Below, piece by piece: positions 23,090 through 35,218 of a stretch of DNA of 64,000 nucleotides (position 1 is its first letter; each line of letters begins with the position of its first letter). A model generated the notes under the pieces. It saw nothing but the letters and a program-made list of their open reading frames with translations. It was not told where the DNA came from and ran no database searches. Source of the DNA: Brachynemurus nebulosus (lineage: Eukaryota; Arthropoda; Insecta; Neuroptera; Myrmeleontidae); contig JAPWDM010000003.1 in assembly GCA_035578155.1 (NCBI GenBank), positions 22,408,916 to 22,472,915 on the forward strand, given 5' to 3'. A program made the position numbers and the translations under genes.

Positions 23090-25190
23090 GTAATGATTTC
23101 GGTAATGCAAGAGTATAATGAAACATCTAGTGTAGGAGTGTAATGAAATCTGTAGTGATGGAGAGTGTAATAAAAAGGGTAATGTTTTGGCTGTAATGAA
23201 ATTTGTAATGGTTGTCAGGTGAAAAAAATTACTAGGTATAATTGACCGTTGTTAATATGATTTAAATTCTTCAAATTATTTAATTTATCCACAGCATTCC
23301 TGATTTTACATTTTATATCATTTAAAATCGTAATACGTTCATCTGAGTATATATTAACACGGGAAAAAATTATTGGGATCAGAGTATGCTTCTTCCTTAT
23401 GGGTATCATTTTTATATAAATATCCATAGTTATTAAAATTTTCTTTAATTGCAAAAAAGTAAATTTGAAAACAAAACAATAGGAACAGTTTAAATAATAG
23501 TTTGTTTCACTAACAGTTACGAAACGAGATGACGTAAGAGTGTCATTTGGAGTTCACAAATTCCAAAAGGTTATCCATGTTATGTACCTAAATAATGTAT
23601 AACATTATGCATACTAATACAGTGAAAATATCATCACTAAAGTAAATTTAATGTAGGAAAATAAATTTGCAGGTCAAATTATTTTGTGAAAATTTACAGT
23701 TGATAATTATGTAAATTATTTAATTTTGTCTAAATTGCACTGACTTTTTTAAAATTTTTAACAACGGAATTTTTTAACAACGGAACAGTGGAATTTTAAC
23801 TGTCATTAAATTTTTTTTATTTAAAGCTTGTCATCAGTTATTTTTGATATTTCCTTGTAATTTTAGTGTGTTTTGTGATCTGTAAGATATTTCTGATATG
23901 TATTTAATTATTATGGTGGCTTAAAATGTCTGGTGATAAATTACTATTGTGCTGCTAAATTTTGTTTAAATCATTCAAAACAAAATTTCAATTTATGTTT
24001 TTTCTGAGTGCCGTTTGATGCAAATTTGTAAGTATTATTACAATTTGAATGCTTATGTAAAAATACGTTAAATAATAAATAATATTATTAATATTTTATA
24101 ATAATTCAGTTAATATTTTCGATTTCGATAGTGGTTCGTGCTAATAGGTCGTGACGATCTAAATTCTCGTGTTGAATACGGTCATCAATTTCGCGTTTGC
24201 TCATTTCATTTTGAAGAAAGTTGCTTTTAGTTGTTCAGATAATTTAACATGACCATTATCAACCCTCAATCTCACATGTACAAACACATACAATCACATA
24301 AGTAAAAAAGGACATACATAATCGTTTGTACTTATATCAAAAAAGGATAGAAAGTGCGTTTCGCTACTGCCTATAGTAATAATATTTTATTTATACTGTG
24401 CAATAGGTGTCCAATTTTCTACCAAGCAGTATTATTTGTTAATAAATATTTCAACATTAGATTAAGATTTATTTATAGTTATCTCAATAAATTTACTGCT
24501 ATTGTCCTTGAATTACTTTTAAACATTATTTTAACGCCATATTATTTCAAGTTTTGCTAAATATTTTATAATCATAAAATAAAGCACCCCTTGCTCATAA
24601 CAAATTTTCCCTGTGTTAAAATTTATGTGTTCTTAGTTGCTTGAAACAACCGCTATACTAAAGGTGCAGTAGCATGTCATTACCAAGAAATCCTATTCTT
24701 AGCGAATTTTTACTATTAGTAAATAAAACTATCAGTTAATTTCTGCCCTTTGCAAGCTACTAAAATTCAATAAATCAAAATGAATTTTAAAATTAAAACA
24801 ACTGAAATCACATTTAACTAATATCAAATAATATATCAATCTTCGGACATAAATTATCTTATGGTAAATAAATAAATTATCTTCAAAAACAGCGAAAAAA
24901 AAGAATATGGATACTTCAACCCATTAAACTGAGACATATTTTATCTTCTTATGGATTCTGGTTCTAAACAAATGCCATTTAATCATGAATTCGAGTTGAA
25001 AATAACTTATTTATTTTCCACATTTTTATTATTAGTTTAATCACGACTCGTTCAATAAAATCCTGTCTATAGAATATATTTATATTATTTTCAGTTAGCT
25101 ACGAGATCGCCGTACAAATTTTCACTTCGGTCGTGTGGTTTCAAGCACAATCATAATTTTTTTTTTTAATCTACCCTACATTTATTCATA
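23090..25190 (+). repeat. Long diverged dispersed repeat, copy 1 (pairs with 53790-54690)
   Basis: Shares ordered blocks with 53790-54690 in the same orientation: AGTGTAATGAAATCTGTAGTG, AAAATTAAAACAACT.AAATCA, ATTATGGTAAA-like sequence, ATTAAACTGAGA, TTCGTTCAATAAAATCC and TTTCGGTCGT.TGGT. This copy is about twice as long, with an extra central kilobase. No terminal repeats or recognisable protein are found. Confidence 0.7.
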
Positions 25191-25427
25191 ATTTTTTAAA
25201 ACTGTGGCTTAGATTTTAGATAAAAAAGTTACTGAGAAAAACAAATTTGAAAGACAAAATGGCTCAAAAACGTTTTTCACACACAAAGTATTTTTTTTTT
25301 TTTCAAAAAAAAAAAAAAGGATTATCATTATATGATCAAAAAATTCTTTGGTACTTTGGTACAACCCAAATGACTTTTCAGTTGAATCTGTGATCTCAAC
25401 TAATTCTGGAAGAAGTTATACTTATAT

Positions 25428-25880
25428 TGCTTCCGAGACTACTAAAGTAGCGGAACCATTGTGATCACTTTTGAAAAATAAAAAATTTTTTCTCTCCAAA
25501 ATCAAATTTTTTACGCACATTTTACGTTTTAGAGCTTCCTGAACAATTTTGGTTTGGGCTGTCCGTCTGTCTGTCCGTCTGTGTGTCTCCAATTTTGCAC
25601 CAAGTGGCATAACTTCCGAACTATTCGATTGTTTTTAATGAAATTCTCAGAAATTATGCAGTTTGGCTCCGCGATGGTCCCCTATGAATTTAATCAAAAT
25701 CCGAGTAACGGTAGCAACGCCGCTACCATGTCATTCCAAAATTGAACCAAGTGGAATAACTTCGGAACTACTCAATTCTTTTTTATGAAATTTTCAGAAA
25801 TTATGTAGTTTGGTTCCTATATGGTCCCCTATGAATTTAATCGAAATCGGAGTAACGGTAGCTACGCCGCTACAATGAAG
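25428..25880 (+). repeat. Dispersed repeat with CCGTCTGTCTGT motif and internal tandem duplication
   Basis: Starts near TTCCGAGACTACTAAAGTAG and TGTGATCACTTTTGAAA, passes through the pyrimidine-rich CTGTCCGTCTGTCTGTCCGT, then has a unit of about 145 bp twice (25600-25735 and 25745-25875). Each unit contains ACTTC.GAACTA, AGAAATTATG.AGTTTGG and ATGGTCCCCTATGAATTTAAT. The inverted relative at 49355-49760 has only one unit. No protein is recognised; short reading frames here are incidental. Confidence 0.75.
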
Positions 25881-26494
25881 TCTCATTAAATGTCAATATC
25901 TTATTTACTGCTAGTCCTATCTCGCTCAAATTTTTAGGGTATATTGGGGGTTAGTTTCTAAAATATTTTTGCTATTATTTTATAATTTAGCCTTTAAGTC
26001 TTTTGAGTTACAACAGTTTTTTATAAACTTCAAGGCGAAAATATAATTTCACGGTATATAATATGTATATTTGGTAGAATACTGTTTTAAAGCCTTTTAC
26101 GACTACGAGGAAGCTGTGTGCCCACCCTATTGGCAGCGTATTTTTATTTATTTTGATCAGTGAGTGTAAACTTTAAAAGTTATCTGAATTTAACCTGTAC
26201 GTGTAAAAAAGATGTTCATGGTAGAAAAACAGCGCTTTTGGGAAGTAGTCAGAAGGAATTGTCACTTGCAAATGAAAGCAACCTTTAAAGTAGAGACAAT
26301 TTCATCTGTTTTAATTTAGGAATATAGGCAACAGTTACGGCAGGTAAGTGCTTTCTTAGCATATATTTTATGTGAATATTTCGGCAATCGGTCTTACATT
26401 GAAGTAAAATTGTCAGTATAATTAATCGTAAAATTTGTCCGCATTTTAAAACTTTCCCAATTGTATTTATTTCAGAACAATTTTAAATACTTAC

Positions 26495-26734
26495 GATGCA
26501 GCGTATGCTGTGGATTATCAATAATTCGAATTTGTCGATCCGGTTGAATGGGTTCACCGTTTGGGCCGCCAATGTCGACCGGCAATTGCCAACGGGCAAT
26601 TTCTTCTTCGTAATGCGAACGTGGAAAATATAACGGTAAAATCACTTCGTAAATACCAATATCCGTTGGCTCTAGTGCAAACACTACACAATCCAACGAG
26701 TCAGTAAATTGTTCTAAAAATCGTCGCACTGTCC
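26495..26734 (-). CDS. GDAP2: GDAP2 coding exon 5 (end of macrodomain and linker)
   Basis: The largest visible exon, 240 bp, residues about 193-273. It starts TVRRFLEQFTDSLDCVVFAL, continues through LPLYFPRS, and ends with PVDIGGPNGEPIQPDRQIRI and a His-rich tail. The family equivalents are TVRRFLE, VVFAVS, LLPLYFPRS, ADIGNAEGEP and PERQIRI, so this exon finishes the macrodomain and enters the linker to the CRAL-TRIO domain. Acceptor TTTCAG before 26734, donor GTAAGT at 26494. G+C content is visibly above the surrounding introns, as in the other exons. Confidence 0.94.
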
Positions 26735-26798
26735 CTGAAATAGAGGAAATAAATATTGAAAAAATTATCCGCATCAGAGATATTTTTGTATGACTTAC

Positions 26799-26908
26799 GT
26801 AGTGCAATATGAACACCTTCTTCAGGAGGATAATTTCGTTTTACTGAATTAATAACACATATGGCAACACTACGCAATTTCATTTCACAACATTTTTGTA
26901 AAACATTT
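26799..26908 (-). CDS. GDAP2: GDAP2 coding exon 4 (macrodomain)
   Basis: 110-bp exon, residues about 156-193, reading NVLQKCCEMKLRSVAICVIN and then SVKRNYPPEEGVHIALR. It matches the family blocks NVLQLAKE, FCVINSAKRGYP and THIALR. In macrodomains this is the strand and helix containing the conserved small-hydrophobic 'S[VI]AFCVI' sheet edge. Acceptor ATTGCAG before 26908 and donor GTAAGT at 26798. It is separated from the next exon by a 64-bp intron, the only short intron in the gene. Confidence 0.93.
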
Positions 26909-27146
26909 CTGCAATAAAACAAAAATAAAAGTGGTTTTTTTATAGTAGGTACCTACTTGAATTTACAGATAATCAGAAATTAGTCATTTATATTATGTTT
27001 ACTTAGAAAATGAATCAAGTTTTTGTACAATTTTTGTTATTTTCAAGATAACGCTTATGACAGACCTACATCTGTTTTAAATATAGACAGCAAGATATGA
27101 ATTTTGCGTATTTAACTTTTACAAAATGAGGTAATAAATAAAAACG

Positions 27147-27172
27147 CCGTGAGCAGCGGGGCCCCATCACGG
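27147..27172 (-). repeat. 3' terminal hairpin of HINE-like copy A
   Basis: CCGTGA pairs with TCACGG; the 14-base loop contains the self-complementary GGGGCCCC. It is conserved in copy B at about 49243-49270. Confidence 0.75.
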
Positions 27173-27819
27173 TAGTCGAATTTTCCCCTTCATCTTCGGT
27201 ATTGAATGTCTACAAGCGAAATGTGATTGAAAGTCTACAACCGAATTGTCATTTTGTTGGTTTCAAAACTGGTGATGAGTGTTCGGCTGATCGAGGCTTT
27301 AAAAAAAGGTTTTAAGTATTTAAGGGCTGTATCTCAGTAAATTTCAATTTTGTGCCGAAAACAGGTAGCAGAAAAAAAGCCAACACAATTCGTACGAGGA
27401 CATTCCTGCCCATGTTTATCCGCTAATTGCCTTTATGTTTTAGTTTTAAAAATTAAAAAAGGACCTTAAATAGTAAACTGGAAGGCCTTTATAAAGATAT
27501 TTTTTCTTTCCAAAAAAATCCAAAATTTCTATTTTATAAATACTAAAAATCCAAAATTCCTAATTTATAAATAAACAGTGACTTTAATAACATTTTTAAA
27601 TTACTTAATATGTATGTATTTCATTTGTCATAAAAGTAAGTTCACTTTTTTTTAAATTTTTTAAAATTACTATTCGCCTACTTGTATTTAGAATAAACAT
27701 AATGCTTTTAAAACACATTTAACAATAGCATTCAATTCCGATGTAAAAATGGGAGAAGTGGGGGGAAAAGTGATGCGGACTCCCTACAAGGTACTAGCTG
27801 GATACTAACTGAATACACG

Positions 27820-28340
27820 TACAAAATTTCAGCCCTCTAGGTTTCCTTATGGAGTCTCTAGACATGTTAGAAAACAAGCAAAAAAATTAAGGAAATATTG
27901 GCGTAAAAATCGTGGGGGTAAGGGTTAAAAGTTGAAACCTCCAAAAAACAGTGTCTGGCTATTAGCTTAACCTGTACACCAAATTTCAGCCCTCTAGGTT
28001 TATTTGGGGAGATTTTGACCCGAACGAAACTGTTAAAAAACAAGAAAAATCATGTTCTTTTGGTTATAAAAATGGTGGGGGTAGGGGTTAAAAGTCGAGA
28101 CCCCCAAAAGGCACCCCCTTGATACTAACTCAATCCGAATACAAAATTTCAGCCCTCTAGGTTTATTCGGGTGACCTGTGCGAGTGGTACAAACTTCGAA
28201 AACGTCGAAAATGCATGAAATTGTAGCTTAAAAATGAGGGGGGTGGGGGTAAAATATTAAAACCTCCAAAAAGCACAACCTAGGTACGAACTTTATCAAC
28301 ACACCAAATTTCAACCCTCTACGTTAATTCTGGGGGGCTG
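27820..28340 (-). repeat. Internal repeats of about 158 bp in HINE-like copy A
   Basis: The phrase AAATTTCAGCCCTCTAGGTT recurs near 27826, 27983 and 28143, and a diverged form (AAATTTCAACCCTCTACGTT) near 28306. Each is followed by a TTAAAA/GTTAAAAG..CCCCCACC-like segment. A weaker fifth match is near 28588. The same series is in copy B. No protein product is indicated. Confidence 0.8.
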
Positions 28341-28642
28341 GGGGCCTGTTAGATCCAGCGAAAATCGTTTTTCCCCCCTCTACTCCCACCATATCATCAT
28401 AGGAAGCTGAATTTTGGATATGTTGTAGATAATTGACCGAAACATTATTTAAAACCGGTTTGGAAAAGTTTTATTGCTTTTCCGCCCCCCACCACCCCCT
28501 TAAAGGTCGGGTCCGAAAAAAAATTTGCTTAAAATTTGACCCCACTTTGATAGTATTGTTGTGCATCGGAATAAGCCCCACTTACCAAATTTCATCTCTT
28601 AACTTCCATAGGGGGGCCCTACACATATTAAAAGGTTGCGGG

Positions 28643-28645
<3 letters not shown>

Positions 28646-28713
<68 letters not shown>
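28646..28713. repeat. (AT)n microsatellite in HINE-like copy A
   Basis: About 68 bp of AT dinucleotides, located where DINE-1-type elements usually carry a microsatellite. The equivalent tract in copy B is about 30 bp and interrupted once. Confidence 0.95.
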
Positions 28714-28717
<4 letters not shown>

Positions 28718-29047
28718 CATCTTTTTTTTTTACATAATCGTGTTCTACGGGTCCGAAAACGGATAGCGCCCCTGGTCTCGCCTCTCGCAGCTCTTATCGT
28801 ATAGACTGTATAAGTCTAATTTTTCGGAGAAAATTCGACTAATAAGCTAGACAGAAGACTTCTCTAACATATCATAGAAGAATTTCATAAAGCAAAACGC
28901 CACCAATTCCTTGTCTTTTTTATTGAAAGCATAATCGGTGTACATTTGGTCATTGTTAACGATAACGACATGAAAATATCGGAATTTTTTAAATCGTATT
29001 TAGTAAAGTACTAACAATTTTTGCAAACCGGTTAAGAAATTTTTTTT

Positions 29048-29515
29048 TATTTTCGATAAATTCTGTAAAAATTGTCAAAAAAAATAACTCTCTAACTAAT
29101 TTTAAATTAAAAAATTAGTGCGAAAAACATTCCATTGTAATAACGTCACGCTTTGAAGCAACCAAACGTCAATGCCAATATTTATAACCTCAAAACTTTG
29201 CTTATATTCATAAGATATAAAAGAAAAAGCAAGCATTTATTTGTATTCTGATCAATTGTTATTACTAACAATTATGAAAAATAAATTATTATTTCCCCTT
29301 GTCAACGAAAATTATCAAAATTGACATATCTGCTTACAAACTGTGACGTCATTTTCAAAAAATGGGGCGTTTTCACTAATTTGAACCATTATTGAAAATT
29401 AAAAATATTTAAAATAAAATTTCTAAATAGTTATCAAATATATTTTTGTTTCATCATTAAAATTGGACATATGTATCCTATCCACTGATAATTTATAGAA
29501 TTAATTAACATATTG
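29048..29515 (+). repeat. Dispersed repeat, copy 1 (pairs with 36016-36487)
   Basis: Same-orientation homology with 36016-36487, both inside GDAP2 introns. Shared blocks: ATTTTCGA.A.ATTCTGTAAA, GTCAAAAAAAATAAC, TTGAAGCAACCAAACGTCAA, AATATTTATAACCTCAAAAC and TCATTAAAATTGGACATATG. No inverted ends are seen. Confidence 0.8.
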
Positions 29516-30879
29516 AACATTGCTGTAGAATTTAATTATCAATCAAGTTTATCGGTCTTAGGAATTTTTGTATAATTTTAATTTATAGACTGAAAAACTT
29601 TCAAGCGTTACAAGTAGGTTTAGTCTCACCATTACTACTCTATTTTTATTGTCGTTGGAAGCCTCCATTCAGTTTATAAATTACGGACAGTAATAAAAAA
29701 AAGAACTGATGTAGAAACGATAACAATCTTTATAAAACTTATTACAGGAAAGGAATTCTAAGGAAATATAGAAATAAACAGCACTTATGCGCTTAAATGT
29801 TCCCAAAGAATGAGTATTAGTTCTCTGGATTCATAGACAAGACCTATAAAAAAGAATCCATCGAAAAATATCAACAATTATTTTCACTATTTTAAAATAT
29901 TGTCTTAAATATTTAGTTCAAACTGACTCGAAGAATTATTTAAACTTATTAAACAAACTGTATATTTTAATAGAGTTTGTTTGGATTACAAGTACTAGTA
30001 CCCTAAAATCGGAGTACATAAACCTAATTTGGAGATTTACAGGAATTCATTAGGTTGAACACCATGCAGAATACAGAAAACAACAATATATTTCTTGAAG
30101 CGAGATTTATTTATGTAAGTATGAACAATTTAGAAGGGATATTCTGAGAAGAGACTTATGAATTTTTATCAGAGAAGCAACAATTGCATGAATAAAGTGT
30201 TAACTACATAACTGAGATAAACAACAAACTTTTATTCCTAAGCTAATTATTCCTACTACACTGTATAGTATTAATATGAAGAAAAATAATTAGTCAAAAA
30301 AGTGTAAATACATGTGATAGGTACTTTAATAGAACAAACGATTTTTGACCAGACATATGTTATGTTATGTTTAATGTCAACACCACTAAGACAAAACTAA
30401 ACCATGCGGAAAAACACTTTGGTAACTGGGATAATAAACACATTACACGACTGAGGAGAAACAAAAATCTATGCGAACTGTGCGAACTGTATGACTTTCG
30501 AAACTTCCTATTTTTTAAATAAATTATCCAAATTTGCGTGACCTCTGATTAAAATCGGGTTCGTCCATATTTATATACATTACATTATTTATCAACATTA
30601 TGGAAATATTGTCAATACGTTTGTTTATTTATATTGATCGTTCTTGAAATTGATTTGATCACTACCAGTCGCCAATCGTACTACAAATATAAAACGTCAT
30701 TCCATTTTAATATCAATATAAAAAAATTGCTAAAAAAAGAAAATTTAAAAACATTCAAATAAAGTTTAATAACAACGAGAGTTTTTTTTTCTTTTTAAAG
30801 AACAGAAACTTAAATATAATGAAGGTTATGCAAATGATGCCCCTATAGCGTGATATATATGTAACAGAATAACCTAGAA

Positions 30880-31113
30880 CAGGGGTGGCCAACCTAAATG
30901 ATCTTGCGGGCCACTTTGGAAGCGCATCATAACTCCGCGGGCCGCATCTAAATTATGTGTTCCCATATATTATGTATTTTTTTAATACATTGGTTTTCAC
31001 TACCTTAGTCATTATAAAATAAATATATTTTGTATATGTGATGAATCTCGCGGGCCAAAGAAAATTCGAGGTGGGCCACATGCGGCCCGCGGGCCTCAGG
31101 TTGGCCACCCCTG
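30880..31113. mobile_element. hAT-type MITE with 8-bp target duplication
   Basis: 234 bp flanked by the 8-bp direct repeat ACCTAGAA (30872-30879, 31114-31121). The terminal inverted repeats are CAGGGGTGGCCAACCT at both ends, and the subterminal sequence is rich in GCGGGCC. CAGGGGTGGCCAA ends and an exact 8-bp duplication are typical of hAT elements. The exact duplication suggests a fairly recent insertion into intron 3. Confidence 0.92.
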
Positions 31114-32009
31114 ACCTAGAACATGGTTTAGCAAAAATTGAGAAACATTAGTGAAAAAGGAATTGAAAACATAATTCTACACAAAGATGAGAATCAAAAA
31201 GTCATGTTAACCCTTAAATGCATGATTTTTTAAAAATGGAGGAAGCAGTTGTATTTCGATAAAACAAGCTCTACATATAACGGGGAAAACAAAAACCCTC
31301 ATTCAGGTTTAAGCTTTTTATTAAGGGAAAAAGGTTCGTTGGAAATTTGCAGTGCCAGGCATTTGTTGTTTTATATTGTTAAAAAAATAACATTATCATA
31401 TTGACCCACCTGTATGTACCTTTTATAAAAACAAAAAACCATAATATTTACTAATTTAATCTTAAAAAATGATTAAAAACTTTACGCATGAAAATTGTGT
31501 TTTTTATCCAAGATGGCAGTGACGATTATAATACTATAGGTATTGTAATATTTCACTGTCATCTGTGAAGAAAAAATAGTTAAATATATTTAATACAGTC
31601 GTAGAATTGCTATACACTGTGTATTAAACTAAGAAAGTAAATATTATGGCTATTACAATAAAAAAGTAGTGTTGCAAATTTGCAACACTATGCATTTAAG
31701 GGTTAAAACAAAAACTTTTAGAAGAATGAATCTGTATTTAATGAATAACCCTGTACAAGTTTTTAATCAGCCGAATATTAATTATTTGAAATAGTAATGC
31801 AATAACCTCTTTAAATATCCTCCAATAATACAATCAAGTCTTCTATAACACGCAATTTTCATATAATTGAAGCGAAATTGCAAAAGTTTTTCTAAACGTG
31901 TTTTCCGTACAAGAAAATTCCAGTAGCTCATATAGCTTGAGACAATTATTTATTATTTGATATGTTTTAACAAGGATTTTGTAGAATACAAAATAAAACT
32001 ATTTTTTGG

Positions 32010-32425
32010 GATTCCGGGACTAAAATACATGATTTAGTCCCTCATAATAGAGAGTAAATTTTAGTCCCAAGGGACTAAAAATATTTTTGATCCCACTTTT
32101 AATCCAATCAACAGGCCGAACTTACAGAGCACCACCCATCAGCAAGCGAAATTTAACCGAAATAGCGTTACTAGATAATTTAATAAACGTATTTAAACTT
32201 GTGGATAAAAACAAACACATATTTAAATAATTTTTTTCTCAATTTTTATAATTTTAATTTATTTGGAATTGCATAAAATAATATATTCGCCACAGGACTA
32301 AAGTGTTTTTATTTATTTATTTTTTTTTTTTTTAAATCTCTCGTGTGATTTGTTGCCCTCGGGCCTTTACAGCCCCTCTAGCAACAAACTTCACACTCGG
32401 GATTAAAATCACACTTTAGACCCTT
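32010..32425 (+). repeat. Dispersed repeat, copy 2 (pairs with 3952-4205)
   Basis: Longer of the two copies. It carries the shared blocks TTAGTCCCTCATAATAG, TAGTCCCAAGG, CATCAGCAAGCGAAATTTAA and, near the end, CAAACTTCACACTCGGG followed by AAATCACACTT. An extra 100 bp around 32220-32330, including a T-rich tract, separates the blocks compared with copy 1. Confidence 0.7.
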
Positions 32426-32934
32426 TGTGTATAACATACTATATAAAACCAATATATTCTATACTCTTACTAAATATATTATATTTAGTTGCACATTACT
32501 AATATCAATTAATTCTGAATTTCTTATAATACGGTTTCCATATAAGGCGATACGAATTAATCGCGTTATAGGAAACTTGACCGTATACTCGACCCTGAAT
32601 GGTACCACCATTATATTGAATGCCGATAATCATCTTGTCATTATTATCCACCATAATGTATTTTACATTATCTATTGATGAAGAAAATAATCAAGAAATT
32701 ATTATATTTAGTTGTAAAAAAATATGCTTGAAAATTTATAAATTCAACTCTTCGTCTGAGTGAACTGATGAGGTAAAATTCACCGGAAGAGGTCTCCAAC
32801 AATCCAAACATTAAAAGAGCTATCGTAAAAAAGTGCAACAATAAGGTATATATTAAGAGTTCAAAAGCGATGATTATTAAGAACAACGGAAAATATGCTA
32901 TGTCCAAGTCACGTTTATAATATCACGATTAGAG

Positions 32935-33120
32935 AAGCAGATCCAGCTCTCAAATTGGAAAAAGGCTTCATAATACTTTTCTTGAAATAAAAGAAATTTC
33001 AAAACCCAATAATTCTCTTCAAGTTTCATCATTCTATCATTTCATTACAATAAAAATGCCTTAGCATTAACAATTGCTAAGGCACTGAAAAATTCTAGTA
33101 TTTTTTTCATTCTTAAATCA
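32935..33120 (+). repeat. Diverged repeat family member with small hairpin
   Basis: Homologous to 1135-1340. It contains a hairpin not present in the other copy: TGCCTTAGCA (33057-33066) pairs perfectly with TGCTAAGGCA (33075-33084) around an 8-base loop. Confidence 0.6.
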
Positions 33121-33940
33121 AGCTTTATGGGAGTGATTTGAATTAGGGTAAGTGACTGAATTAGAGTAACGATTACACTTTGACTTTGACTTACTTTTCA
33201 AACAATAGACAAACGTATTACTAGTCTATTGCTCCTAGATTTTTAAGATCATGTTGCAACTAACAGTAATGAGAAGGAACTGAGACAGTTAAGAAGAGAA
33301 TTTTTATAAAAACATTTTAACCTTCGTAAAAAGTTTTGTATTAAAATCTTTTTATTAAAATTTAAGCTTGATCGTGTTAGACGTTAAAAAAGAAAAAAAT
33401 ATCAGTTTAATTCTATAAATAGATATACAATAAAATATACAGATGTCTGAGGAAGAAACTCCCTTAATTGTGCGAAAAGCATACCCTGAAGCATCGTTAG
33501 CTCAAAAAATAAATATACCACCGTTTTTCCAAGAAAGAGCCCAGCTTGTAACAAGACACACAACAAATTTTCTCTAAGAAAATAACTAACCGACATTTAG
33601 CCTACTACATACCCGCAAGCATTGAGTTAAAAATATATATCAGGCTCCATAAAAAGGATCCACAAAACAAACTCCATCAAAAAACATCAACAATAATTGT
33701 CATCACTACTAATACACTATTTCTAGATGTTTTAGTTTGTCAAAAATAACCTGTCTATGACGTAAGAGAACATACATTATGCACTTAAATCGATAACAAA
33801 AAAAAAACATCCACCCCCAACATCTGATGAATAAGTAAACACCTTCCTACAAATCTATGCCCGTCAAAATTGTTTTCTTTCTACACCTCGCCAATTGAAT
33901 TTCTATTCAAAGTAGGAAAAAGAAAATGAATTTTCGTTAC

Positions 33941-34073
33941 CGATAGCACGTATGCAGCGTATTTTCGGCGGCTGTTTGGTATTTTATATTATATTTCGGT
34001 CCCACAGTATGAATAATATAGCGAGCTGGTAATGCATGCCCTTGAGTAACGCGAACTTCACCCGTTCGACACT
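33941..34073 (-). CDS. GDAP2: GDAP2 coding exon 3 (macrodomain)
   Basis: 133-bp exon, residues about 112-156. It begins CRTGEVRVTQGHALPARYII and continues HTVGPKY...TAAENTLHTCYR. These match the family signatures CRTGEAKLTKGFNLAARFII and HTVGPKY. In macrodomains the G-x-A-x-x-T-x-G-x-x-L-P block and the following HTVGP strand help form the ligand cleft. Acceptor TTTGCAG before 34073, donor GTAACG at 33940. Open reading is continuous and no frameshift or stop is present. Confidence 0.93.
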
Positions 34074-35218
34074 CTGCAAAATACAAACATATTATTAAAT
34101 ATTTATTAAATAATTCATGGTAATAGACTGTGTTTTAATTTTGCCAACTTTAAAAATTTACAAGTTTATTCATTTTTTCTTTTTGTGTTGAAAAAAGAAT
34201 CATGGAAATTCCATAATCTAGTAGACAGATTATTGGTACATGTACTAGAGCGTAACTATAAATTTTTCGTCCTAGAGCGAATTTGATTCAAATTGCCCCA
34301 CGTCAAAAATTCAATTTCTCTCAGAAAACGGACTGACGAGCAAAAAAAAAACGTCCATTTCTCTCTTTTCCCCAAAAAAATACCGGCGACGGCAAAAAAA
34401 ATTCAAACAGATCTTAAATTTTTTCGGAGGCTCAAAGGATTAGAAAACCACTTCCCAATAAGAAAAATTAATTTTCCTTACTACGCTGATATTTTTACTT
34501 ATAGTGCCCCATTTTATCGGACGCCCTGGTACAACCGCTCCAGCTGTTTCATTGTAGTTACGCCTTTGGTATTTGCCGAAATAAAACTAAAGGCAATATG
34601 CAACAAGGAATAAATATTATAAAATTTAAATTGAAAAAATTCAAAAATTTTATTTCAATCTATTGAAATAAAATTTTTATTTGCAATTTTTTTCGCTTTG
34701 AACTTAATTAGATTAAGTTTAAAGCGAAAAACAGACCTTTCCAAACCTCCCGTCTTCCTATTGCTTCCTGATTATATTTAAAAGATCTTTTGTGTAGTAC
34801 GTCATAAAAAGAATTCGAGATCCATCTCATGCCTCGGTTTTCCTCTCTCACCCCCTCATTTTTGTAAACATCCATCCGGTTTAGCAAGACAATTTTAAAT
34901 ATTAATAAATAATAATAACCCATGGATAGATAAAAACTTGTAAGTCTCTTATTTGAGACAGTGCAGCTCCTGTAAGAAAATCAAGCTGCTTTAGGCAATA
35001 TTATGATAGTAATTTGCCATTGATTTCCAATCTTAAAAGAGTACGGACTCCAACTCTCTTCAATTCAGGCAGAAATTGAACCCAGGATCAAATATTCTAA
35101 ATATGACGAAAATTAAAATAAAAAAAGAGACAGGCGATTTTTTTAAACGTAAATACTAATAAACAATTTCCTTATTGCATATGAGAAAACGTAAGAAAAA
35201 AAAATTATTAACGTTTAC
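34074..35218 (-). other. GDAP2 intron 2
   Basis: 1.1-kb intron with GT-AG ends. It contains two adjacent hairpins (34643-34730, listed separately). The open stretches at 34293-34613 (+) and 34708-34923 (-) are low-complexity and look like chance. Confidence 0.85.
34643..34730. repeat. Two adjacent hairpins
   Basis: AAAAATTTTATTTCAAT (34643-34659) pairs perfectly with 34662-34678. Next to it TTTTCGCTTTGAACTTAAT (34690-34708) pairs with 34712-34730 with one mismatch. Both lie in GDAP2 intron 2. They may be the end of an unrecognised element or products of template switching. Confidence 0.85.

Larger units (their letters stand above)
21710..26494 (-). other. GDAP2 intron 5
   Basis: 4.8-kb intron with GT-AG ends. 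Its main contents are a long diverged repeat (about 23090-25190) and a repeat with an internal tandem duplication (25428-25880). 21800-22980 is A+T-rich with no recognised element. Confidence 0.85.
27136..28845 (-). mobile_element. HINE/DINE-1-like (Helentron-associated) element, copy A
   Basis: 1.7-kb non-autonomous element in GDAP2 intron 3, inverted relative to copy B at 47224-49281. In element orientation (minus strand) it begins TTATTAGTCGAATTTTCTCC, carries an (AT)n tract about 130 bp in, and ends with a subterminal inverted repeat (GAAAATTCGACTA) followed by a hairpin, CCGTGA/TCACGG with GGGGCCCC in its loop (27147-27172), and a T-rich tail. Subterminal inverted repeats, an internal microsatellite and a 3' hairpin are the hallmarks of Helentron-associated elements. 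Inside are four to five repeats of about 158 bp. No Rep/helicase coding is present. Confidence 0.7.
26909..33940 (-). other. GDAP2 intron 3
   Basis: 7.0-kb intron filled largely with transposable-element DNA: a HINE-like element (27136-28845), a dispersed repeat (29048-29515), a hAT MITE (30880-31113), another repeat pair member (32010-32425) and a diverged repeat near 32935-33120. 29520-30870 and 31120-32000 show nothing recognisable apart from A+T-rich sequence. Confidence 0.85.

Noticed and set aside
25422..25745. Reading frames across the CCGTCTGTCTGT tract
   Set aside because: The tract belongs to a dispersed repeat whose second copy lacks it; frames are not shared between copies.
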